DNA of 64,000 bases from Brachyspira pilosicoli P43/6/78 (GCF_000325665.1 NC_019908.1:1922001-1986000), one strand, 5' to 3'. Counted from the stretch's first letter, positions 44,200-59,132 are shown. The notes: generated by a model not told the origin, from the letters alone. A program made the numbers and translations.

Positions 44200-45626
44200 A
44201 TGAAATTAAAATGGGAAAAGCTTTTAAATGAAAATAAATACAAAAGAAAGTAAAGATAAAAAAGATGATATAATATTCTATTTTGAAGATGATTACAGCA
44301 AAATAATATTTACTCCTCCATTTAGGAGGCTTCAAGATAAAGCACAAGTTTTTCCATTAGAGGTAAATGATTTTGTAAGGACAAGATTAACTCATTCATT
44401 GGAAGTTTCTTCTATAGCTAAGTTAATAGGACTTAGAGTAAAAGATTTTATAAAATCTCAAGATAATAATGAATTGTCATATGAATCAATACCAACTATA
44501 TTAGCATCAGCTGGCTTAATGCATGATTTAGGAAATACACCATTTGGCCATGCAGGTGAAAGAGCAATACAGAATACATTTTAAAAAATTTTTTGAAAAA
44601 AATAAAAATATAATATCAGAGGATAAACAAAATGATTTTATTAATTTTGATGGAAATCCTCAAACTTTCAGAATAGTAAGTTTTTTAGAATCAATAAAAG
44701 ATACACATGGTTTAAATTTAACATATTCTACTCTTGCTACTTCTATGAAATATCCTGTTAATTCTTGTACTGGAAATAAAAAAACAAATAAAAGTGATCA
44801 AGATATTCGTTATAAAAAATTTGGCTATTTTAAATCAGAAGAAGAATTTGCTAAAAAAGTTCTGACAGAAACGGGATTGCTAGATAGTAATAATAATATA
44901 TATAGACATCCTTTGGCATTTTTATTAGAGGCAGCAGATGATATAGCTTATTCAATAGGTGATATAGAGGATGGCGTTAAAAAAGGAATATTTACAATAA
45001 CAGATATATTAAATGAAATAAAAGATGATATAGGGAAAGATAGATTGGAAAAAATAAATAAATCCATTAAAGAAAGCTATATAGAAGAAAACGCCATAAT
45101 TTATTTGAGAGTTAATATACAAGAAAAAATGATAGAGGATGTTGTACAAGAATTCATGAAACATTATAATGATATTATGAATGGAAATTATAAATATGAA
45201 TTATTGTTAGAGTCTGAAAGTAAAAATCTAAGAGAAAAATTAAAAAATATACTAGATAAACTAATATTATCAGATCATAGAATAATACAGACTGAAATAT
45301 CAGGTGGTAAAGCATTAACATTTTTAACAACTTTATTTTTAAATGAATTTTCAAAAGAAGAATTTGCCAAATGTGTATTTATTAAACTAAAATATAGTGA
45401 AAATAAAATAGATATACAAAATAATTCATATAAATTAATATCAAAAAGCTATAAAAAATTATATGAAACAAAATTAAAAGATATTATGGATAATAAAGGT
45501 TTTTCAGATTTTAAAGAAGAAATTTATTATTATTCATTTCTTTTAATAACTGATTATATATCAGGTATGACAGATAGTTATTGTATAAATCTATATAGAA
45601 AACTTAATTCAATAGATATTTATTAA
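44200..45626 (+). pseudogene. dgt: dGTPase (Dgt, HD-domain triphosphohydrolase), two frameshifts
   Basis: Three consecutive frames make one protein of about 475 residues. ATG 44200 begins MKLKWEKLLNENKYK, the expected Dgt N-terminus; the frame then stops. Removing one A from A4 (44242-44245) continues as ESKDKKDDIIFYFEDDYSKI, FRRLQDKAQVFPLE, RTRLTHSLEV and LMHDLGNTPFGHAGERA, which carry the HD metal ligands. This second frame stops at 44584; removing one T from T4 (44579-44582) continues as FKKFFEKN, NFDGNPQTFRI and EAADDIAYSIGDIEDGVK, ending at 45626. Dgt degrades dGTP to deoxyguanosine and triphosphate. All catalytic motifs survive, so decay is recent, or the shifts are reading errors. Confidence 0.87.
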
Positions 45627-45709
45627 TTACATAAAAACTATTGATATAATAAGCATTGCATATATAATCTACTATTATAAAAACTCCATATAATAATGAG
45701 GTATATTCA

Positions 45710-48700
45710 ATGAACTATCGTATCTTCATAGAGAAAAAAGAAGGTTTTGATTTAGAAGCTAAGAGATTAGAAAGCCAATTAAAAGAGAATTTCCAAATAA
45801 AAAGTGGTGTAAGACTTCTTAATGTTTATGACATTTTTAATATAGAGGAAAGTAAATTAAAAAACTCTATTAATGTAATATTCTCAGAGCCTCCAACAGA
45901 TAGGGTAGTTGAAAAAAAAGATTTTGAGAGTTTAAAACATTTTGCTGTGGAATATTTACCTGGACAATTCGACCAGAGAGCTGATTCTGCATTACAATGT
46001 TTGAAGCTTATTTATAATGATATAGAAGAAGTAACTATAGTAAGCGGCAAGGTTATACTTTTTGATGGAAATATAGATGACATCACAATAGAGAAAATAA
46101 AAAAGTTCTATATTAACCCAGTAGAAAGCAGAGAAAAAGATTTAAGCAAATTAGAAATAGAGCCTCATCAAAAAGCTGATGATATAAAAGACGTAGAAAA
46201 CTTTATTAACTTAAATACAGAAGAGCTTCACAAATATAGAGATAATCTTGATTTGGCTATGACTTATAAAGATATAGAGTTTGTGCAGAATTATTTCAAA
46301 AATGAAGAGAAAAGAAACCCAACAGAAACAGAGATAAAAGTTCTTGATACATATTGGTCTGACCATTGCAGGCATACTACGTTTATGACAAAGATTAATG
46401 ATGTAAAATTAGAAAATGATAAGAGTAATTTTTCAGAAGTGATACTTAATGCTATTAATAAATATTACAGCATGAGAAAAGAGCTTTACGGAGAAGATGT
46501 TGACAGTAAAAGAGATATTAATTTAATGGACATGGCAACTGTATCTGCTAAATATATAAAGAAAAAAGGAAAACTTGAAGATTTAGAGATTTCTGATGAG
46601 ATAAATGCTTGTTCTATTTATATAGATGTTGATGCTATAGATGAGAATGGAAAAAACAAAACAGAAAAATATTTATTAATGTTTAAAAATGAAACTCATA
46701 ATCACCCTACAGAGATTGAACCTTTCGGGGGAGCTTCTACATGTTTGGGCGGAGCTATAAGAGACCCGCTTTCTGGAAGAAGCTATGTATACCAGGCTAT
46801 AAGAGTTACAGGAAGTGCAAATCCATTAGAAAAATTAGAAGATACTTTACCTGGAAAACTTCCTCAAAAGAAAATAACAACAACTGCAGCAGCAGGATAT
46901 TCTTCTTACGGTAATCAAATAGGGCTTACAACCTGTTTAGTTAATGAGATATATGATGAAGGATATAAGGCAAAAAGGCTTGAAGTAGGTGCTGTTGTTG
47001 GAGCTGTTCCTGTGGATTATGTACGCAGAGAAAAGCCAAAAGCAGGAGACATAGTTATAGTGCTTGGAGGAAGAACAGGAAGAGACGGCTGCGGCGGGGC
47101 TACTGGTTCATCAAAAAGCCACACTGATACATCTTTAAGGCTTTGCGGTGCAGAAGTACAGAAAGGTAATGCTCCAGAAGAGAGAAAGATTCAAAGACTA
47201 TTTAGAAATAAAGAGGTTACTAAATTAATAAAAAAATGTAATGACTTTGGTGCGGGAGGAGTTTCTGTTGCTATAGGTGAATTATCAGACGGAATTGACA
47301 TTAATCTTGATGTTTTGCCTGTTAAATATTTAGGATTAAATGGCACTGAGCTTGCTATATCAGAATCACAAGAGAGAATGGCTGTTGTTGTTGAAAGTAA
47401 GGATGCAGATAATTTTATAAAACTTGCCAACAAAGAAAATATTGAAGCTACAAAGGTTGCCACTATAACAGACACTAACAGACTTGTAATGTATTTAAAA
47501 GGAAAAAAAATTGTAGATATAAGCCGTAAGTTTTTAGACACCAACGGAGCTAAACAAGAGACTAATGCTATTCTTAAAGATATTAATTTTGAAAATAATC
47601 CATTTAACACAAAGAATGCATGTTCTCTAACATCGCATTGGTTTAATATGGCAGAAAATTTAAATGTTGCTTCTCAAAAGGGACTCATTGAAATGTTTGA
47701 CTCATCAATAGGGGCTACTACTGTACTTATGCCTTTCGGTGGAAAATATCAAATGACTCCAAGCGATGTAAGCATTCAAAAAATACCTATATTTGACAAC
47801 AATGCCAAACAAATAAATACTGCTTCTGCTATATCTTGGGGTTATAATCCTTCTATAATGAAATGGTCAGAGTTTCATGGAGGAATATACTCTGTAATAG
47901 AATCAATGTCAAAACTTGTTTCTATTGGTGCTGATTACAAAAAGATAAGATTATCATTTCAAGAGTATTTTGAGAAATTAGGTAATGACCCTAAAAAATG
48001 GGGTAAGGTTTATTCGGCATTACTCGGCACAATATATGCACAAACTGAATTTGATATACCTGCTATAGGCGGTAAAGACTCTATGAGCGGTACTTTTAAT
48101 AATATATCAGTGCCTTCAACTTTAATATCATTTGCAGTATCAACTGTTGATAGCAATGATGTTATATCTCCAGAGTTCAAATCTTCTAATAATTATGTGT
48201 ATTTAATAAAGCATAATATGCTTGAAAACTATATGCCTAATGTGGCAGAAATAAAAGAGAATTTTGAATTCATACATAAAAATATAAAAGACAAAAAAAT
48301 ATTATCAGCTTACACTATTAAATTCGGAGGCATTGCTGAAGCTCTAACAAAAATGTCTTTCGGCAACAGAATAGGAGTTGATATAAAAGATGAGCTTTAT
48401 TTCTTTAACTTAATGCCTGCTTCATTTATAGTGGAGACTAAAGAAGAATTAAATTATAAAAATGCTATACTTATAGGAAAAACTATTAATGAATACAAAA
48501 TAAAAGTATGCGGTGAAATAGTGGATTTAGAGGAATTAGAAAAATTATGGCTTGATAAATTATCAACAGTATTCCCTTATAAAACTTATGAGGATATAGA
48601 AACTTACCAGCTAGCTGAATATAAAAGAGAAGCACCATTTATATGCAAAAATAAAACAGCTAAACCTAATGTTTTAATATCTGCATTCTTAGGCACTAAC

Positions 48701-49456
48701 TGTGAATATGACACTCAAAAAGCTTTCTCTGATGCTGGAGCAAACACTGATATTTTTGTATTTAGAAACATTAAGCCAGAATATATAAAAGAATCAATCG
48801 AAGAGATGTCTAAAAAAATTGATAACTCTCAAATATTTATGATTCCAGGAGGCTTCAGTGCGGCAGATGAGCCTGACGGTTCTGGAAAGTTTATCTCTGC
48901 AATACTTACAAATGAAAAAATAAAAACATATATACATAAGCTCTTAGAACGCGACGGGCTTGTTTTGGGTATATGTAACGGTTTTCAGGCATTAATAAAA
49001 TCAGGGCTTCTTCCTTATGGAAAAATAGGAAACATTACAGAAAAATCTCCTACTCTTACATTTAACAAAATAGGAAGACATATTTCTCAAATGGTAACAA
49101 CAAAAGTAGTATCAAACAATTCTCCTTGGTTATATAACATACCTTTAGGAAGTGAGCTAGTTGTACCTGTTTCTCATGGTGAGGGAAGATTCTTTGCTGA
49201 TGAAGATATAATAAAAGAATTAATCAAAAAAGGACAGATTGCTACTCAGTATGTTAATTTTGAGTCAAAACCTACTAATGAGTTTAGATTTAATCCTAAT
49301 GGTTCAGCTTATGCAATAGAAGGTATACTTTCAGAAGACGGAAAAGTATTTGGTAAAATGGGGCATAGTGAGAGATACGGAAATAATCTATACAAAAACA
49401 TAATCACAAAAGATATTTACAACATATTTGAAAATGGAGTTAATTATTTCAAATAA
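45710..49456 (+). CDS. purL: phosphoribosylformylglycinamidine synthase, long form with glutaminase domain
   Basis: 1248 residues, so synthetase and glutaminase are fused in one chain. Synthetase marks: YWSDHCRHTTF, FKNETHNHPTEIEPFGGASTC split over two stretches, GGRTGRDGCGGATGSS, DFGAGGVSVAIGEL and GGKDSMSGTF. The C-terminal class I glutaminase (about 985-1248) has FLGTNCEYD, IPGGFS, GICNGFQ (catalytic Cys near 1089) and VSHGEGRF. It makes FGAM from FGAR, glutamine and ATP, the fourth step of purine synthesis. purE is 9 kb away. Followed by a strong terminator. Confidence 0.95.
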   Translation: MNYRIFIEKKEGFDLEAKRLESQLKENFQIKSGVRLLNVYDIFNIEESKLKNSINVIFSEPPTDRVVEKKDFESLKHFAVEYLPGQFDQRADSALQCLKLIYNDIEEVTIVSGKVILFDGNIDDITIEKIKKFYINPVESREKDLSKLEIEPHQKADDIKDVENFINLNTEELHKYRDNLDLAMTYKDIEFVQNYFKNEEKRNPTETEIKVLDTYWSDHCRHTTFMTKINDVKLENDKSNFSEVILNAINKYYSMRKELYGEDVDSKRDINLMDMATVSAKYIKKKGKLEDLEISDEINACSIYIDVDAIDENGKNKTEKYLLMFKNETHNHPTEIEPFGGASTCLGGAIRDPLSGRSYVYQAIRVTGSANPLEKLEDTLPGKLPQKKITTTAAAGYSSYGNQIGLTTCLVNEIYDEGYKAKRLEVGAVVGAVPVDYVRREKPKAGDIVIVLGGRTGRDGCGGATGSSKSHTDTSLRLCGAEVQKGNAPEERKIQRLFRNKEVTKLIKKCNDFGAGGVSVAIGELSDGIDINLDVLPVKYLGLNGTELAISESQERMAVVVESKDADNFIKLANKENIEATKVATITDTNRLVMYLKGKKIVDISRKFLDTNGAKQETNAILKDINFENNPFNTKNACSLTSHWFNMAENLNVASQKGLIEMFDSSIGATTVLMPFGGKYQMTPSDVSIQKIPIFDNNAKQINTASAISWGYNPSIMKWSEFHGGIYSVIESMSKLVSIGADYKKIRLSFQEYFEKLGNDPKKWGKVYSALLGTIYAQTEFDIPAIGGKDSMSGTFNNISVPSTLISFAVSTVDSNDVISPEFKSSNNYVYLIKHNMLENYMPNVAEIKENFEFIHKNIKDKKILSAYTIKFGGIAEALTKMSFGNRIGVDIKDELYFFNLMPASFIVETKEELNYKNAILIGKTINEYKIKVCGEIVDLEELEKLWLDKLSTVFPYKTYEDIETYQLAEYKREAPFICKNKTAKPNVLISAFLGTNCEYDTQKAFSDAGANTDIFVFRNIKPEYIKESIEEMSKKIDNSQIFMIPGGFSAADEPDGSGKFISAILTNEKIKTYIHKLLERDGLVLGICNGFQALIKSGLLPYGKIGNITEKSPTLTFNKIGRHISQMVTTKVVSNNSPWLYNIPLGSELVVPVSHGEGRFFADEDIIKELIKKGQIATQYVNFESKPTNEFRFNPNGSAYAIEGILSEDGKVFGKMGHSERYGNNLYKNIITKDIYNIFENGVNYFK

Positions 49457-49478
49457 TTATTAAATTAATTATTTTAAT

Positions 49479-49504
49479 AGGGGGATTAGTTTCCCCCTTT
49501 TTTA
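49479..49504 (+). terminator. terminator of purL
   Basis: AGGGGGA pairs with TCCCCCT, closed by a short loop and followed by T6. Confidence 0.9.
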
Positions 49505-49519
49505 TTATAAAAAATCAAT

Positions 49520-51103
49520 TTACTTCTCTACATAAGCATAGAAAAATCTTGGAGGTATTACATTGCTTATCATAACATCTTTTAATTCTGGTCTAACAAG
49601 TATTACTCTATTATAAAAATATAAAGGAATAAAAGGCATATCTTCCATTAATACATCTTCTGCTTTATGTAATGTTTGCATTCTAGATATTTTATCACCA
49701 TTAGTAAGTGCTGATTGAATTAATTGTTCATATTCTTTGTTGTAATAGCTTCCAGTGTTTTGAGGGCTATAGCTTAAAAATGTATCTAAAAATGTCATAG
49801 GGTCATTATAATCACCCATCCAACCAGAGCGTGCTATTTCAAAATTTTTATCTCCTCTAGTTGTTTGCATAAAAACTCCCCATTCAAGCTGATTAACTCT
49901 AGTATCTATATTAAGATTTTCTTTCCACATCTGCTGAATAGCTTCAAATATATTTAATGAACTTTGAGATTCTACGCTATATTCCAACACAGGGAAGTTG
50001 CTGCCATTACTATAACCTGCTTCTGCTAATAGTCTTCTAGCTTCTTCTATGTTTTTTTGATAATCATTTTCATTTACACTAAAATAATTTCCGCCTTTTT
50101 CTCTGAAAGAACCATCTATATCAAATACAGAATATGGTACTAATGCAGCAGCTGGTATTTCATTTCCTTTTGTAACTTTTTCTACTATATAATTTCTGTC
50201 TATTGCTAAAGAAAGAGCTTTTCTTACATTCTTGTTTTTTAACACTTCATTTGTTGTGTTTATAGAGAGAAAATATATTCCAAGCAAAGGTACATAATCA
50301 ATATAGCCTTCTTCTGTTAATTTTGGTATGTCTTGTAATGGAGGATTGCTTCCAAATAATAATGTTCCATCTTGTATAGATGCTACTATTGTATTTGGAT
50401 TATCTAATAATGAAAATGTTATTGTTTGAGGTATTATTGTTTCTTTGTTCCAATAATTAGTATTTTTTTCCATTATTATTTTATCATTGTTTATATGTTC
50501 TTTAACAAAAAAAGGTCCATTTCCTATATATTCTTCTTGAGTCCAAGCATCGCCGTATTTCTCTATTATATCTTTTCTAAGCGGGCTATATATTGTAATA
50601 GAAAGTAAATCCAAGAAATATGCTGTAGGGCTTTCTAAGTTTACTTCTAATGTATAGTCATCAATAGCTTTTACTCCAAGTTCTGTTAGTGGCAATTCTC
50701 CTTTTATGATTTTTGATGCATTTTTTATTGGGTTTAATTGATAGCTTACAGAGCTTGCTACTTTTGGATCAACTGCTCTTTGCCATGCATATACAAAATC
50801 ATTAGCTGTAACTGTTTTACCGTCAGACCATTTAGCATTTGTTCTTAAATAGAATGTATATGTTAAATAGTCTTCGCTAATATCCCAACTTTCAGCAACT
50901 GCCGGTATTAATTTATCATCTTTATCTCTTGAAGTTAATCCTTCAAATGTATGTGCTATATATGCTGAACCGTCATAGGTTTCTGTATATGTTGGGTCTA
51001 GAGTTTTTGGTTCTGGACCTATATTTACTATTAGAGAATTATCTGTATTATTTTTGCTGCAAGATATTATTATAAAAAATAATATTAAAATATATTTTTT
51101 CAT
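49520..51103 (-). CDS. OppA-type peptide-binding lipoprotein, second paralogue
   Basis: 527 residues. Lipobox at FFIIISC (Cys 15). The SBP_bac_5 features mirror the protein at 28830-30434: IGPEPKTLDPTYTE, HTFEGLTSRDKDD, AESWDISEDYLTYTFYLRTN, NKNVRKALSLAIDRNYIV and KAEDVLMEDMPFIPLYFYN. The two are clearly paralogous but differ in many pocket-lining stretches, so ligand preference probably differs. No permease genes nearby. Monocistronic. Confidence 0.92.
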   Translation of the reverse strand: MKKYILILFFIIISCSKNNTDNSLIVNIGPEPKTLDPTYTETYDGSAYIAHTFEGLTSRDKDDKLIPAVAESWDISEDYLTYTFYLRTNAKWSDGKTVTANDFVYAWQRAVDPKVASSVSYQLNPIKNASKIIKGELPLTELGVKAIDDYTLEVNLESPTAYFLDLLSITIYSPLRKDIIEKYGDAWTQEEYIGNGPFFVKEHINNDKIIMEKNTNYWNKETIIPQTITFSLLDNPNTIVASIQDGTLLFGSNPPLQDIPKLTEEGYIDYVPLLGIYFLSINTTNEVLKNKNVRKALSLAIDRNYIVEKVTKGNEIPAAALVPYSVFDIDGSFREKGGNYFSVNENDYQKNIEEARRLLAEAGYSNGSNFPVLEYSVESQSSLNIFEAIQQMWKENLNIDTRVNQLEWGVFMQTTRGDKNFEIARSGWMGDYNDPMTFLDTFLSYSPQNTGSYYNKEYEQLIQSALTNGDKISRMQTLHKAEDVLMEDMPFIPLYFYNRVILVRPELKDVMISNVIPPRFFYAYVEK

Positions 51104-51394
51104 ATTATGTCCTTTGATTAATTTTTGGAAATAAAATTATTATAATGATTGTTTTTATATAGACTAACTGCCTACTTTAGATTGACATGTCTGGCGGAAT
51201 TTTATGCCTTTGAGTAAAGAGAAAATAAAAAAATATATTTCTTAATATAAAAAGTTCCATAAATTGTCCAATATATTAATTATAAACCATATTAAAATAA
51301 TGTATATATTTTTGTTAAATAATTAAATAAAATACTAAACTTTTTTATAAATTGCCGTTAATTATTATAGTTAATTAATTTAAGGAGAAATTAT

Positions 51395-51625
51395 ATGACT
51401 ATAAGCGGTATATCTTCTAACAATGTTATGCAAATGAGTGCTACTTCAATTAATACTAAGCCAAATATAGTAGAAGTAAAACCTACTAATATGAATCAGC
51501 AGGCTCAAAATATGTCTCCTCTTTCTAGCAGATATACTTATGCTATGGGAAGAGATGGTAAAAGATATATACTTCAACTTAGAATAGATATAGCTTCAGT
51601 AAGAGCTTTCAGTACTTTAGCTTAA
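51395..51625 (+). CDS. small hypothetical protein, 76 aa
   Basis: Strong AAGGAG site eight bases before ATG, and a hairpin terminator after the stop, so the small gene looks real. No signal peptide or membrane helix. The first 45 residues are Ser/Thr/Asn/Gln/Met-rich and probably disordered; the last 30 (SSRYTYAMGRDGKRYILQLR...) could form a small beta-hairpin plus helix. I do not recognise a family. The region before it (51104-51394) is A/T-rich with a small G/C-richer patch near 51170-51215 and no other feature. Confidence 0.6.
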   Translation: MTISGISSNNVMQMSATSINTKPNIVEVKPTNMNQQAQNMSPLSSRYTYAMGRDGKRYILQLRIDIASVRAFSTLA

Positions 51626-51635
51626 AAATATAATT

Positions 51636-51667
51636 ACAATATGCAGGTAAACTTATCTGCATATTGT
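51636..51667. terminator. bidirectional terminator between the small gene and NfeD
   Basis: ACAATATGCAG (51636-51646) pairs perfectly with CTGCATATTGT (51657-51667). It lies between two convergent stop codons. Confidence 0.75.
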
Positions 51668-51669
51668 TG

Positions 51670-52992
51670 TTATTCTTTTATTTCTTTTACTACTATCTTA
51701 TTTCCATTTACAAGTATAACTTTTAATTTGGCATCTTTTTGTATAAATTCACCTTCACTAATAGCGTCATATTTTTTATCATCAATTAAAATATTTCCTG
51801 ACGGTCTAAAAGGTGTATAAGCTATTCCTTCAAGTCCAAGTAAATCATCATAAGACTCGCTTGAATGATATCCTGATGTATCTGTTTCTAAGAACATTTT
51901 ACTTTTAAAAACTTTAGATTTTGTCATGAATCTTGCCATTAATATAATAAGTATAATGTCTATGATAAGTGAAACAAAAATTACAAATACAGCCTGAGAT
52001 ATATTAGCTATACCAAAAGACATAAATATGCTTGCAAATATAGCAATTATTCCGGCAATTCCTGTAACTCCAAAACCAGGTATAACAAAAATCTCTAAAG
52101 CAAGCAATATTATACCAAGCACAAACACCGCAGGCGAAATAAATCCGCTGTCGCCAATAAGAAATTGTGCCGTAAAAAACAAAAAGAAACATACTATAGC
52201 AACCACACCGCCTACGCCAAAACCAGGTGTTTTTATCTCTAAATATATTCCAGCTATAGCAATTGATATTAATATGCTTAATACTGCAGGATTACTTAAA
52301 AATCTTAAAATAAAATCATACTGACCTTCTTCAAAATTTATTATCTCATAATCATCAATATTTTTTATTTTTAATATTTCTTCTACAGAGTTTGCTTTGC
52401 TATTTGCAATATTTATTTTTATAGCCTCATCAGCACTCAATGTAAGGAGTGTTTTATCGTCCAAATCAATTCCGTCATCTCTTTTAGTTAATACAATAGT
52501 TTCATCAACCATAGCCTCAGCAGCCTTTGCATTTTTTTTAGAGTTTTCAGCAGAAGCCCTCATAGCAGCACGCATAGCACTGACCTCTTTTTCGCTTGCC
52601 TTCTTTGGCTCTCCGCCTTGAAGATATATTGGTGTAGCAGCCCCTATGATACTACCGTCAGACATATAAATCTCTGAACAACTCAAAGATATCAAAGCTC
52701 CTGCAGACAATGCATTTTTGTTTATATATGCGACCACTGGTATATCGCTTTCTATCAATGCGTTTTTTATCTCTAATGCAGATGACAAAAGTCCGCCTGG
52801 TGTGTCTATTTCAAGTATTATCAAAGAAGCATCATTTTTTTTAGCCTCTTCTAATCCATTTTTTATATATGAGGCGTACCATCTATTTACCTCCTGAAAC
52901 TCTAATTTTTTTATAACGTACACTTTATCTTTTGCATATATGTTTGAGAAAATAAGAGTAAAAAGAATAGCTATATAAAAAACTTTTTTCAT
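51670..52992 (-). CDS. NfeD-family membrane-bound serine protease (ClpP class)
   Basis: 440 residues. Signal peptide (1-20), then a ClpP/S49-like protease domain with LEIDTPGGLLSSALEI, the catalytic Ser 96 in NKNALSAGALISLSC and DGSIIGAATP, and a Lys expected further on in the KKNAKAAEAMVDE region. From about 225 four to five membrane helices follow, then a C-terminal OB-like domain (GLEGIAYTPFRPSGNILIDDKKYDAISEG). This is the long NfeD type, which in other bacteria works with stomatin/[13 protein letters not shown] proteins and cleaves their C-terminus. No stomatin gene is adjacent. Monocistronic. Confidence 0.92.
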   Translation of the reverse strand: MKKVFYIAILFTLIFSNIYAKDKVYVIKKLEFQEVNRWYASYIKNGLEEAKKNDASLIILEIDTPGGLLSSALEIKNALIESDIPVVAYINKNALSAGALISLSCSEIYMSDGSIIGAATPIYLQGGEPKKASEKEVSAMRAAMRASAENSKKNAKAAEAMVDETIVLTKRDDGIDLDDKTLLTLSADEAIKINIANSKANSVEEILKIKNIDDYEIINFEEGQYDFILRFLSNPAVLSILISIAIAGIYLEIKTPGFGVGGVVAIVCFFLFFTAQFLIGDSGFISPAVFVLGIILLALEIFVIPGFGVTGIAGIIAIFASIFMSFGIANISQAVFVIFVSLIIDIILIILMARFMTKSKVFKSKMFLETDTSGYHSSESYDDLLGLEGIAYTPFRPSGNILIDDKKYDAISEGEFIQKDAKLKVILVNGNKIVVKEIKE

Positions 52993-53214
52993 AATTGTTC
53001 GTCCGTTTATGTTATTTATTTTATTATATATTAAAATAAAAATATCTAAAAGTCTAATTATTTATATTTGTTTTTTAACAAAGTTATATTTAATATAAAT
53101 TATTAATTTTATAATATTGTTACGTAAATTAATTTATAAAAAAACTTTTTATAGTAATTTGTTATAAATAAACTTATTTTTTTGTGATTTTTTGTAAAAA
53201 AATAAGAATTTTTG

Positions 53215-53242
53215 TTGATTAATGAAATTTAGTGAATATAAT
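53215..53242 (+). promoter_or_regulatory. promoter of the permease-beta-galactosidase operon
   Basis: TTGATT at 53215-53220, 16-base spacer, TATAAT at 53237-53242, with AGGAG and ATG following. The rest of the gap 52993-53214 is A/T-rich; I saw no clear operator. Confidence 0.55.
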
Positions 53243-53253
53243 CTATATTATGA

Positions 53254-54723
<1,470 letters not shown>

Positions 54724-54726
54724 TAA

Positions 54727-57891
<3,165 letters not shown>

Positions 57892-57906
57892 TAATATATA
57901 AAATAA

Positions 57907-57944
57907 TAGATATGGTTGTAATATTATAACCATATCTATTTTTA
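57907..57944 (+). terminator. terminator of the permease-lacZ operon
   Basis: TAGATATGGTT pairs with AACCATATCTA and is followed by TTTTTAT. Confidence 0.88.
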
Positions 57945-58246
57945 TATAAAAATTGTGTTGAAAGATTATTTAAGTATAATATTTTTAAATTAAATAAAAA
58001 AATTAGTATTTTTTGATGCTATTAATATTATATATATTTATTTTTTTCAAAATCTGATCATAAATTTAAATCAATATAAATATTCATGGTTATATTATAT
58101 GCTATAATATATAAATTAAAACTAATAAAAAACTTTATGATAATGAGCTTTTTAATATTATTAAGCCTTATGAACATAGAAATATTGATAAATAAACAAT
58201 AGAATATATAATTATTTCAAAATTTTTATTTATAGGAGTTATATAT
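57945..58246. other. non-coding A/T-rich gap before purE
   Basis: Almost pure A/T sequence. GCTATAATAT near 58101 could hold a -10 element. No riboswitch-like conserved motif is visible before purE, and no complete ORF. Confidence 0.5.
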
Positions 58247-58735
58247 ATGAAAGTAGCTATTATTTTTGGAAGCAGAAGCGATACTGATAAAATGAAAAAT
58301 GCTGCATTATGTTTAAAAGAGTTTGGTATTGAATATAAGGCTTTTGTATTGTCTGCTCATAGAGTGCCTGAACATCTTGAGAAAACTATTAAAGATATAG
58401 AAAATCAAAACTTCGAAGTTATAATCGCTGGTGCTGGGCTTGCTGCTCATTTACCTGGAGTGATAGCTTCTAAAACAATACTTCCTGTAATAGGGGTTCC
58501 TATTAGTGCTAGTGTACTTGACGGAATGGACGCTTTACTCTCTATAGTGCAAATGCCAAAGCCTATAACTGTTGCTACGGTTGGTATAAATAATTCTTAT
58601 AATGCAGGTATGCTTGCTGTTGAAATGTTGTCTTTAAAATATGAGAGTGTGAGAAATAAATTAATAGAATATAGAAAGAAGATGAAAGAAGATTTTATAT
58701 CAGATAACGAGAAGCCAATAGATTTTGGTATTTAA
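58247..58735 (+). CDS. purE: N5-carboxyaminoimidazole ribonucleotide mutase
   Basis: 162 residues. GSRSDTDKMK (GSxSD loop), LSAHRVPE (the conserved Ser-Ala-His-Arg with catalytic His), AGAGLAAHLPGVIAS and GVPI are all present. It moves the carboxyl group to C4 in purine synthesis (class I) or carboxylates AIR directly (class II); the sequence alone does not decide, and purK is not nearby. TAGGAG site before the ATG. Monocistronic, followed by repeats. Confidence 0.95.
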   Translation: MKVAIIFGSRSDTDKMKNAALCLKEFGIEYKAFVLSAHRVPEHLEKTIKDIENQNFEVIIAGAGLAAHLPGVIASKTILPVIGVPISASVLDGMDALLSIVQMPKPITVATVGINNSYNAGMLAVEMLSLKYESVRNKLIEYRKKMKEDFISDNEKPIDFGI

Positions 58736-58774
58736 TAGAGTTGTAACATATTGGCGAGGATTAAGTATAAACTC

Positions 58775-59000
58775 TGTGCGGACTTCGTCAAAAAGTTTTC
58801 GCCCTTCGGGCACGCTTCGAGAAAGTGCACTCTATATGTTGGAATATGTATTAATATAATATAATATCTGCATTTTGTAATATGCTTAAAAGCTAGTTTT
58901 TTTTTAATGCAGTTCTTTTGCTTCTTTTATACCAATAAAAGAAGTAGGGGTTCTACCCTACGGGCACGCTTCGCAGGGGGGCTAGCCCCCGAGAACAATA
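58775..59000. repeat. dispersed intergenic repeat R1, full copy 2
   Basis: Contains in the same order as 3431-3660: GACTTCGTCAAAAAG, the CGCCCTTCGGGCACGCTTCG hairpin, GAAAGTGCA, TTGGAATATGTA, AATGCAG, TTTGCTTCTTTTATACCAAT with AAAAGAAG, and GGGGGCTAGCCCCC. It also has a second ACGGGCACGCTTCGC insert at about 58960, absent from copy 1. No coding potential. Confidence 0.8.
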
Positions 59001-59056
59001 AAACTTAAAAAATATTTTTGTGTATTAAATAATAATTTTCTATCAACTTTTTCCTG

Positions 59057-59132
59057 TGTACGAGCTGTACCACCTTGCCGCACGGTAATGCTATGCTTTA
59101 ATTATAACTTCTTAGTTGTGCGGGGGAGTGCA
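59057..59132 (-). repeat. intergenic repeat R2, single inverted copy
   Basis: The reverse complement reads TGCACTCCCCCGCAC, TAAGAAGTTATAATTAA, GCATTACCGTGCGG and CAAGGTGGTACAGCTCGTAC. This follows unit 1 at 31736-31806 base for base in most positions, with a 29-base identical stretch at the CAAGGTGG end. Confidence 0.8.

Noticed and set aside
58115-58197. Short open stretch with a protein-like end (ELFNIIKPYEHRNIDK)
   Set aside because: Only 27 codons after a stop and without a start; it may be a gene remnant but is too short to support.
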